From assembly GCA_964391195.1 (NCBI GenBank), contig CAYMLG010000020.1:1-64000 (forward strand): a stretch of DNA of 64,000 bases. The letters run 5' to 3'. Position 1 is the stretch's first letter. Each line of letters opens with the position of its first letter. A program made the translations under genes and the position numbers. Below the pieces are notes generated by a model, which saw only the letters and a program-made list of their open reading frames with translations, made no database searches and was not told where the DNA came from. The DNA comes from JAAYXE01 sp964391195. GTDB taxonomy: Bacteria > Chloroflexota > Anaerolineae > Anaerolineales > UBA4823. Below are positions 58,400 to 64,000 of the stretch, one piece after another.

Positions 58400-59296
58400 A
58401 TGCCCGTCTCGTTCAACACTATTTCTCTCTCGCAGATTAAGTTCACCTGGGTCGATCTACGCGATTTCCTGCTGATCATCGCCGGTGGGCTGCTCCAGGC
58501 GCTCGCTTTCCGCTTGTTTTTGGTGCCCTCTAACCTGGTCAGTGGGGGGGTGAGCGGCCTGGCCCAGCTCATCAATTACTACACCGGTTGGCCGCTTGGT
58601 CTGATGATTTTCCTCGGCAATGTGCCGCTGTTCATACTGGGCTGGCGGTACCTGGGCGGGATGCGCTTCGCCATACGCACCGCTGTGGCGGTGATCGCGG
58701 TATCTGTCCTCACCGACCTCCTGGTTTTCTTTCTGCCTCAGAACGGGCTGACCGGAGACCTGGTGTTGAATGCGCTGTACGGCGGGGTGGTGAGCGGATT
58801 TGGCTTTGGGCTGGTATACAGAGGCCGGGGGACCAGCGGCGGGAGCGATATTCTGGCTTTGATTCTGAACCGCTGGAAAGGTGTCTCGCTTTCCCAAAGT
58901 TATATGATCACCGACGGGGTCATCATGTTATTAGCCGGCCTGTCTTTCAGTTGGGATCACGCCCTGTATGCGATCGTGATGCTATATATCAGCGGGATTG
59001 CAGCCGAGGCGGTGACACAGGGAATGAACGTGGTCCGCACAGCGCTGATTATCACCACCACCCCGAAGGCAGTCTCTGATGCAGTGCTGTATGGAATGCA
59101 GCGCGGGGTAACGGTGTTGCAGGCCAGGGGCGGCTACACCGGGGAAGAGCGCACAGTGTTGTACTGTGTGATCAGCCGCTCGGAAGTCGAGGAAATAAAG
59201 GCGTTGGTGCGGGAAGCCGATCCGCACGCATTTTTAGTGATCGGCCAGGCTCACGAGGCGCTGGGCGAAGGTTTTCAAACATTGGGAAATTTATAG
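58400..59296 (+). CDS. YitT-family membrane protein
   Basis: 298 residues from the ATG at 58400, with AGGTGA 6 nt upstream; a GTG at 58391 is possible. Five or six membrane helices in two DUF161 halves (VSGGVSGLAQLI; GTSGGSDILALIL), followed by the cytosolic DUF2179 domain (AVSDAVLYGMQRGVTVL, VISRSEVEEIKALV). Function of the family is unknown in general. Complete and typical in length. Confidence 0.92.
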   Translation: MPVSFNTISLSQIKFTWVDLRDFLLIIAGGLLQALAFRLFLVPSNLVSGGVSGLAQLINYYTGWPLGLMIFLGNVPLFILGWRYLGGMRFAIRTAVAVIAVSVLTDLLVFFLPQNGLTGDLVLNALYGGVVSGFGFGLVYRGRGTSGGSDILALILNRWKGVSLSQSYMITDGVIMLLAGLSFSWDHALYAIVMLYISGIAAEAVTQGMNVVRTALIITTTPKAVSDAVLYGMQRGVTVLQARGGYTGEERTVLYCVISRSEVEEIKALVREADPHAFLVIGQAHEALGEGFQTLGNL

Positions 59297-59446
59297 CCGT
59301 GATGTGACCATTCAGCAGAACACAACTTGCAGCCGTTGGAGAAAGCCTGGTTGTGCAACCTTTTCTCCGGCGGTACGTATGCAGATGTAGCAATAAGAAC
59401 CATCAGGCCCGCCCTGAATGGGAGCAGCGGGTTCAGGAGCATATCG

Positions 59447-60040
59447 GTGCAGAACGTTGATGAACGATGGGTCCTCCGTGCCAGGAAAGGGGATCCACAG
59501 GCTTTCACCAGATTGGTGGAAGAATTTCAGAGGCCCGTATACAACTTGTGTTACCGGATGCTGGGCAATGCTGAAGATGCAGAAGACGCTGCTCAGGAGA
59601 CGTTCTTACGGGCGTACAAATCGATTAAGCGTTATGATCCCAGCCGGGCTTTTTCCACCTGGCTGTTATCCATAGCCGCTCATTACTGCATCGATCAAAT
59701 CCGGCGGCGGAGGATGCTGATTGTCTCGATCGAAGATATGCCCGTTCCTGATGTGCCAGACCCTTCACCCCATCTGGAACAAACGATCAGCAAAGGTGAA
59801 GAGCGCGAGCGCATCCGCCAACTGCTCGACACGCTGGAACCGCTGGATCGTGCGGCTGTGATTATGTACTATTGGTACGATTTTTCGTATGAGGAAATTA
59901 GCCAATCCCTGTCGCTCTCCCTCAGCGCGGTCAAAAGCCGTTTGCACCGCGCGCGGCGGGCCATGGCGCGAGCGTACATGGAACAGCAAGCAGTTCCTGT
60001 AATGGCAGAAAGAGAGAGCCATGAATCACCAGACCTTTGA
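59447..60040 (+). CDS. ECF RNA polymerase sigma factor
   Basis: 197 residues from a GTG with AGGAG 8 nt upstream; the frame runs open to 59327 but that part is unconserved. Region 2 is FTRLVEEFQRPVYNLCYRMLG and DAEDAAQETFLRAYKSI; region 4 is LEPLDRAAVIMYYWYDFSYEEISQ and LSAVKSRLHRARRAM. Overlaps the following anti-sigma gene by 20 nt, so it is translationally coupled. Distinct in sequence from the ECF factor at 36989. Confidence 0.94.
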   Translation: MQNVDERWVLRARKGDPQAFTRLVEEFQRPVYNLCYRMLGNAEDAEDAAQETFLRAYKSIKRYDPSRAFSTWLLSIAAHYCIDQIRRRRMLIVSIEDMPVPDVPDPSPHLEQTISKGEERERIRQLLDTLEPLDRAAVIMYYWYDFSYEEISQSLSLSLSAVKSRLHRARRAMARAYMEQQAVPVMAERESHESPDL

Positions 60041-60575
60041 AGAATGGTTGTTCACAGATCTCGGTCGTAAGCGTCCGGAGAAAGGTGACCTACCGCTGAC
60101 CCTCGAACAAAAAGAAGCGCTGCAGGAGCACTTACAAACCTGTGAGTCCTGCCGCTTGCTGGCTGCTGCCTGGCGGGAGGTGGAAACAAACCTGTGGGAT
60201 GCCCCGCTGATCGAGCCGGCGCCTGGTTTTACCAGCCGCTGGCAAGCAGCATTCCTCGTAGAAAGGAAGCGCCTGGAGCGACGGCAGTCATTGGCAATGC
60301 TGGCTTTCGTCGTTGGTATGGTTGTGCTGCTTATCAGTTCTCTGGTCATCCTCTCGCTGCCGGCCTTGCGCTCGCCAACGATGGTGGTAGTGGCCTGGTT
60401 TTATCAGTTGGCAGGCCTGTATTCTCTGGTGGATACCGGTCAGGCGATCCTTGGTGGACTCCTGGACGGATTTTCTCTGCCCATCCTGATCCTGGCCGCC
60501 GGCCTGTTCAGCCAGCTGAGTGTGTTGTGGGTAGTCTCATACCGTTTATTAATGAGACCACGGAGGGTTCAATAA
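60021..60575 (+). CDS. Anti-sigma factor, zinc-binding
   Basis: 184 residues. HLQTCESCRLLAAAW has the H-x3-C-x2-C zinc site of ZAS anti-sigma factors (about residues 36-42). Then come two or three membrane helices (about 92-112, 117-138, 150-172). Holds the ECF factor at the membrane until a signal arrives. Its stop overlaps the start of the next gene (TAATG), so the three genes form one coupled unit. Confidence 0.88.
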   Translation: MNHQTFEEWLFTDLGRKRPEKGDLPLTLEQKEALQEHLQTCESCRLLAAAWREVETNLWDAPLIEPAPGFTSRWQAAFLVERKRLERRQSLAMLAFVVGMVVLLISSLVILSLPALRSPTMVVVAWFYQLAGLYSLVDTGQAILGGLLDGFSLPILILAAGLFSQLSVLWVVSYRLLMRPRRVQ

Positions 60576-61708
60576 TGAGGGCAAAGTTTTTACCTTCGCT
60601 GCTCCTCAGAGCTGGAACGGCGCTGGTTATCGTGTTCCTGCTGCTGGCCGCCTGGCCGCAGACCGCCAGCGCCCAGGGTCCGGGCGGTGATAAGTTCGTC
60701 TTGGGTGGGACCTATACATTGAGGTCCGGCGAGACCTTAGCCGGGGATCTCTTCGTCTTTGGCGGATCGGCGGAGGTCGAAGACGGCGCGACTGTGGAGG
60801 GGAATGTCGTGCTGATGGGCGGTTCTCTGGTGATCGATGGTGTCGTTGAAGAGAACGTTTCCATTACCGGAGGGTCGGTCAGCCTGGGCAGTTCGGCTGT
60901 GGTTGAAGGCGACGTGAACGTGGCTGGGGGAAACCTGACCCGCGACCCGGGAGCGGTCGTGGAGGGAGATGTGAACCTCGACCGGTTTGCGGGCGGTCCC
61001 ATTCCATTGCCGGGCCCAAACATACGCATCCCGCAGGTATGGTTTAATTTCAACCCCTTATGGGATTCGCTTTGGTTCATGTTACGGTCCTTCATGTGGG
61101 CCGCTCTGGCAATTCTGGTGGTGCTGTTCCTCCCCGCCAATGTTGAGCGGACGGCGCAGACCGCTACCCGGCAGCCGCTGATTGCGGCCGGGTTGGGTCT
61201 GCTGACGGTGATCGTCTTCCCTCTGCTCATGCTGGTGCTGTTTATCACCCTGATCGGCATCCCGGCCGCCCTGATTGGGATCCTGCTTTTGATTGTGGTC
61301 TGGGGGTTTGGAGTGGTATCCCTGGGCACCGAAGTCGGGCGGCGGCTGGCCGCACTGCTGAACCAGGACTGGGCGCTGCCCGTTTCGGCCGGAGTTGGCA
61401 CCCTGCTCTTCGCTCTGGTAATCAACGGAATCGGTGAATTCATCCCCTGTGTGGGGTGGGTCGTGCCGCTGGTGGCCGGCGCGTTAGGTATCGGAGCAGT
61501 GATGCTCACCCGCTTCGGGACTCAGCCCTACCCGCCAGATTATGTACCTCCGGCGCCCTATCCATCCGTTCCCCCAACTGTGCCTCCCGCGTCACCAGAG
61601 CCTGAGGATAGAGGTGTTCTGGACCAGGAATACCGGATGGATGTGGAAACTCCGAGGATTCCCCCGGTCGAGCCAGGAGACGAAGCGCAGCCGGGTCAGG
61701 GGTTTTGA
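60575..61708 (+). CDS. Bactofilin-like membrane protein
   Basis: 377 residues. Signal peptide or N-terminal helix (about 8-33, ending TASAQ), then a right-handed beta-solenoid region (about 40-140) with repeated G-x-V-x-G-[DN]-V units (TVEGNVVLMGG, VVEENVSITGG, VVEGDVNVAGG) of the polymer-forming/bactofilin type. Four membrane helices follow (about 170-310), then a Pro-rich cytosolic or external tail. Likely the effector or sensor partner of the ECF/anti-sigma pair; the function is inferred from context. Confidence 0.82.
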   Translation: MRAKFLPSLLLRAGTALVIVFLLLAAWPQTASAQGPGGDKFVLGGTYTLRSGETLAGDLFVFGGSAEVEDGATVEGNVVLMGGSLVIDGVVEENVSITGGSVSLGSSAVVEGDVNVAGGNLTRDPGAVVEGDVNLDRFAGGPIPLPGPNIRIPQVWFNFNPLWDSLWFMLRSFMWAALAILVVLFLPANVERTAQTATRQPLIAAGLGLLTVIVFPLLMLVLFITLIGIPAALIGILLLIVVWGFGVVSLGTEVGRRLAALLNQDWALPVSAGVGTLLFALVINGIGEFIPCVGWVVPLVAGALGIGAVMLTRFGTQPYPPDYVPPAPYPSVPPTVPPASPEPEDRGVLDQEYRMDVETPRIPPVEPGDEAQPGQGF

Positions 61709-61724
61709 GCTGAGACATATCTCG

Positions 61725-61787
61725 CCGGGCGACGAAGCAGCCCTACCTTCGCCACAGCCTGGAAGGGAAGGCGGTTTCGTCGCCCGG
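61725..61787. terminator. Inverted repeat between convergent genes
   Basis: Perfect 12-bp arms 61725-61736 and 61776-61787, with partial pairing of the 39-nt interior (CCTACCTTCGCC opposite GGGAAGGCGG). Probably a bidirectional terminator, though no clear T-run follows. Confidence 0.5.
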
Positions 61788-61815
61788 TAGCAGGCCGGGG
61801 GGATCCTGTTAGCGT

Positions 61816-62490
61816 TCAGATGGGGAAGAGAAAACGCAGGGCAGCGCCGAGAACGATGAGCGCCTGCCCGAGATGGTAACTGACCATCACCCGCAAGCGT
61901 CCGTAAGGTAGGGGGTCAACAAACCTGTTCCAGGCAAGGAACGTATCCGACAGGTAGAAAAGCAGTGCGCCGCCGCTGGCCAGAAAGGCCGGCAAGATCG
62001 CCCATTCGCGGCGGGTGAGCGTGACCAGGGCCGAGATCAGCATCAGGCTGATCACGGCTGCATAGATGATGATTGGGATCTTCAACTTGTGTTGGCCGGC
62101 ACGCGCCAACCCGGCAAGAATCCGCCGGCCGACCTGCCCGCTGGTGATGACGACCAGGATGACCAGAATCAGCCCGGCGACCGTCAACGGCGGGGGAGCC
62201 GTGTTGAAGCCGAGCAGGTAAGCCACATGGGCCAGGAGAAAGAAGACCAGGCCGGGAATGAACCGTTCCCGGGGGAGCATGAGCAGAATGTCGCCGACCA
62301 TTGAGAGCAGCAGGCCGGTGGAGAACCAGGCAAGCCGCCCTTGAAAGCCGCCAATTTGCCACATCCAGGCGAGCAGGGCGATCATCACCCCCGGTTTGGC
62401 AAAATACTCCACCTTCCTCCAGCCCCTGGCGATGGCAATCCAATCGATGACGGCGATGATCAACGCGATGACAAGAAAGGTGACCGGCAT
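61816..62490 (-). CDS. YhhN-family membrane protein (lysoplasmalogenase-like)
   Basis: 224 residues, seven or eight hydrophobic helices. KPGVMIALLAW, SMVGDILLM with the conserved Asp, FIPGLVFFLLAHVAYLLGF and a final LVVLGAAL-type helix match YhhN/TMEM86; TMEM86B hydrolyses lysoplasmalogen vinyl ethers. The activity in bacteria is poorly established. Starts 21 nt after the era stop on the same strand, so the two are probably co-transcribed. Confidence 0.87.
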   Translation of the reverse strand: MPVTFLVIALIIAVIDWIAIARGWRKVEYFAKPGVMIALLAWMWQIGGFQGRLAWFSTGLLLSMVGDILLMLPRERFIPGLVFFLLAHVAYLLGFNTAPPPLTVAGLILVILVVITSGQVGRRILAGLARAGQHKLKIPIIIYAAVISLMLISALVTLTRREWAILPAFLASGGALLFYLSDTFLAWNRFVDPLPYGRLRVMVSYHLGQALIVLGAALRFLFPI

Positions 62491-62511
62491 ACGTGCTGTT
62501 CCTTCTGTGGC

Positions 62512-63417
62512 TTAGTACCCGAACCAGCGGAGGACTCGCTCGTCGTCACGCCAGTTCTTGCGGACTTTGACCCGCAGGCGTAAGAAAATCTTGCGCCCGC
62601 TCATGGCTTCGATCTCCTGCCGGGCGCTCGAGCCGATCTGCTTGAGCATGCTGCCCCCCTGGCCAATGACAATCCCTTTATGCGATTCTTTTTCGACAAA
62701 AATGGTCGCCTCGATGTACGCCCCCTGCTCGTTTCGTTCCAGATACTGGTCGATGCGGATAGCGATCCCGTGAGGGACTTCATCGCGGAGCAAATTGAGG
62801 GCAGCTTCGCGGATCAGATCGGCGGCAATATCCCGTTCGTAGAGATCGGTCACCTGGCCTTCGGGGAAGAAAGGCACCCCTTCGGGCAGATGCTGGAGGA
62901 GGGCCTCCTGCAATTGGTCGAGATTCTGGCCGGTGGTGGCGGAGATCGGAATGGGAAGCGCCCCTGGCAAATGGGCGAGATATTCCTGTGTGTTGGTTTC
63001 CAGCGCTTCGGGCTGAACGCGGTCCATTTTATTCAGCGCCAGGATGACAGGTTTCCTCGCCGGAACCGCCTTGATGGCCGCGAAAAGCATCTCGTCTTCG
63101 GCGTTGGGAGGGCCGCTGACATCGACAACCAGCAGAATCAAGTCGCTTTCCTGGAGGGTTTCGATGGCCTCCTCATTCATGCTTTCGCCTAACTTGTGCA
63201 GCGGCTGGTGGACGCCGGGAGTATCGACGAAAATTACCTGGGCCTCATCTGAGGTCAGGATCCCCATCTGGCGTTTGCGTGTGGTCTGCGGGCGCGGAGA
63301 CACCGCGGCGATTTTCTGCTGTAAAATGGTGTTGATCAGCGTTGATTTACCGACGTTCGGCCGGCCCATAACAGCCACAAAACCGGCTTTAAATGGGGAA
63401 GTGGTCTCTTCTTCCAT
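62512..63417 (-). CDS. era: GTPase Era
   Basis: 16S rRNA-binding GTPase of 30S assembly. 301 residues. G1 GRPNVGKST, G3 DTPG, G4 NKMD and G5-like SATTG are in order; the C-terminal KH domain has GIVIGQGGSMLKQIG and ends in VLRWFGY. The acidic head (MEEETTSPF) is normal. Divergent from rpoB across about 280 nt. Confidence 0.97.
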   Translation of the reverse strand: MEEETTSPFKAGFVAVMGRPNVGKSTLINTILQQKIAAVSPRPQTTRKRQMGILTSDEAQVIFVDTPGVHQPLHKLGESMNEEAIETLQESDLILLVVDVSGPPNAEDEMLFAAIKAVPARKPVILALNKMDRVQPEALETNTQEYLAHLPGALPIPISATTGQNLDQLQEALLQHLPEGVPFFPEGQVTDLYERDIAADLIREAALNLLRDEVPHGIAIRIDQYLERNEQGAYIEATIFVEKESHKGIVIGQGGSMLKQIGSSARQEIEAMSGRKIFLRLRVKVRKNWRDDERVLRWFGY

Positions 63418-63465
63418 GGCGACAATTCTATCATGAAGTATTAATAAAACGGGGGCTTCTGTGTC

Positions 63466-63494
63466 TTGACCCGCAATAGCATTTTCAGTATAAT
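63466..63494 (+). promoter_or_regulatory. Promoter of rpoB
   Basis: TTGACC (63466-63471), 17-nt spacer, perfect TATAAT (63489-63494). The rpoB start is about 200 nt downstream. Confidence 0.85.
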
Positions 63495-63500
63495 ATACGT

Positions 63501-63701
63501 TCGTCTAATTCGGCCCTTTAGCGAATCGCATTCGGGAATGCCGATTACACTACCGGGGCAAAGGGAACGTGCGTAAAACGTAGGGGACGACCCAGCATCC
63601 CGCGCGGTAAATGGCGCTGCGCAGATGCTATGCCGTTTTACGCTTTTCGCATGTCAGCCGTTGGCTTGTGCCCACGAGCCTGGAACTATAGGAGAGATCG
63701 C
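63501..63701 (+). other. Structured leader of rpoB mRNA
   Basis: Within about 200 nt: GCATTC/GAATGC hairpin near 63530; a 10-bp stem GCGTAAAACG (63571-63580) with CGTTTTACGC (63634-63643) enclosing a second stem (63594-63599 with 63624-63629); and a GGCTTGT/ACGAGCC hairpin near 63665-63680. No known RNA family recognised. Regulation is inferred. Confidence 0.55.
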
Positions 63702-64000
63702 ATGGCAACTGATTTGCCGAGCAAAACATACGCGCGTATCGATGTTAAACTTCCCTTGCCGGATCTGATTGAAGTACAGCTCGAATCTTTCCAGCGCCTC
63801 AAACGAGAGGGGCTGGCCGATTTGTTTCACGAGCTCTCTCCCATCGAATCCTACAATAAGGGGATGAAACTTTATTTCCCCAGCAATACCCCCGAGGCGA
63901 AACAATGGGGACTGACTTATTGGTTCGGAGAACCGAAGCATAGCATTGAGGAGTGCGTCGAGCGCGATCTGACCTACGCCAGCCCTCTGTATGTTTCGGT
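63702..64000 (+). CDS. rpoB: RNA polymerase beta subunit (5' part)
   Basis: Only the first 99 codons are inside the window; the gene continues beyond 64000. MATDLPSKTYARIDVKLPLPDLIEVQLESF (read in parts) and LADLFHELSPIE, SNTPEAKQWGLTYWFGEPKHSIEECVERDLTYASPLYV-type text match the N-terminal protrusion of RpoB (typical LIEIQ...SF and Y..PL). GGAGAG lies 7 nt upstream of the ATG. It is preceded by its own promoter, not by rplL. Confidence 0.93.
   Translation, partial: MATDLPSKTYARIDVKLPLPDLIEVQLESFQRLKREGLADLFHELSPIESYNKGMKLYFPSNTPEAKQWGLTYWFGEPKHSIEECVERDLTYASPLYVS

Noticed and set aside
59327..59446. Upstream TTG start for the second ECF sigma factor
   Set aside because: The 40 added residues do not resemble sigma region 2, and GTG 59447 has AGGAG at good spacing.

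Overview
The window looks like a chromosomal segment of a GC-rich bacterium of the phylum Chloroflexota, most likely class Anaerolineae. This is an inference from gene content: CIRCE-controlled groESL and hrcA-grpE-dnaK-dnaJ, many membrane-anchored TPR proteins, secreted proteins with YFPETGH-type repeats, a translin-like protein, and a two-part Cas4-like nuclease of a kind I associate with this phylum. No 16S rRNA, tRNA gene, CRISPR array, insertion sequence or prophage is visible.

Layout. 1-2310: groESL on the minus strand with terminator, CIRCE and promoter, followed by a hairpin repeat. 2407-5255: two minus-strand anchored TPR proteins. 5406-8780: trmD (with a large insertion), a sugar-type MFS transporter and galE. 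8987-14020: the HrcA-regulated heat-shock operon hrcA-grpE-dnaK-dnaJ, bounded by a promoter/CIRCE and a strong terminator. 14049-16707: prmA-polX. 16710-22850: an App1-type phosphatase, a DUF6504-like protein, a HAD phosphatase, a secreted repeat protein and a large TPR protein. 23009-30717: polA, a secreted lytic-transglycosylase-like protein, a small protein, a LysM-M23 peptidase and rho with a long leader. 31032-36172: LOG phosphoribohydrolase, EamA transporter, a second copy of the hairpin repeat, a DUF1801 protein, a C39-like peptidase and miaB. 36457-40928: DUF3054 protein, an ECF sigma/anti-sigma pair, a NUDIX hydrolase and a DegP-like lipoprotein protease.

41035-56081 is one long minus-strand run. 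In transcription order it reads: lipoprotein, DNA methyltransferase, probable restriction endonuclease, ssb, DUF3467, translin-like protein, Cas4-like N half, Cas4-like C half, nadK, zinc-binding membrane protein, recN, a BTAD/AAA/TPR regulator, and a class A penicillin-binding-protein homologue that has lost its catalytic residues. Spacing is tight (several ATGA overlaps), so much of it is probably co-transcribed. It mixes DNA restriction, single-strand binding, nuclease and repair functions.

56383-64000: a threonine-dehydrogenase-like SDR, a beta-hydroxyacid dehydrogenase, a YitT protein, a second ECF sigma/anti-sigma unit with a bactofilin-like membrane protein, a YhhN protein, era, and the 5' end of rpoB behind a canonical promoter and a structured leader of about 200 nt.

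The most unusual signals are: the split membrane-anchored Cas4-like nuclease beside a translin homologue and ssb; the pseudo-enzyme PBP; a two-copy repeat with conserved flanks around unrelated, perfectly paired hairpins; an insertion of about 65 residues in TrmD; and four genes whose -10 boxes lie 6-10 nt from the start codon, implying leaderless or near-leaderless mRNAs. All family assignments are from reading motifs, not from database searches.
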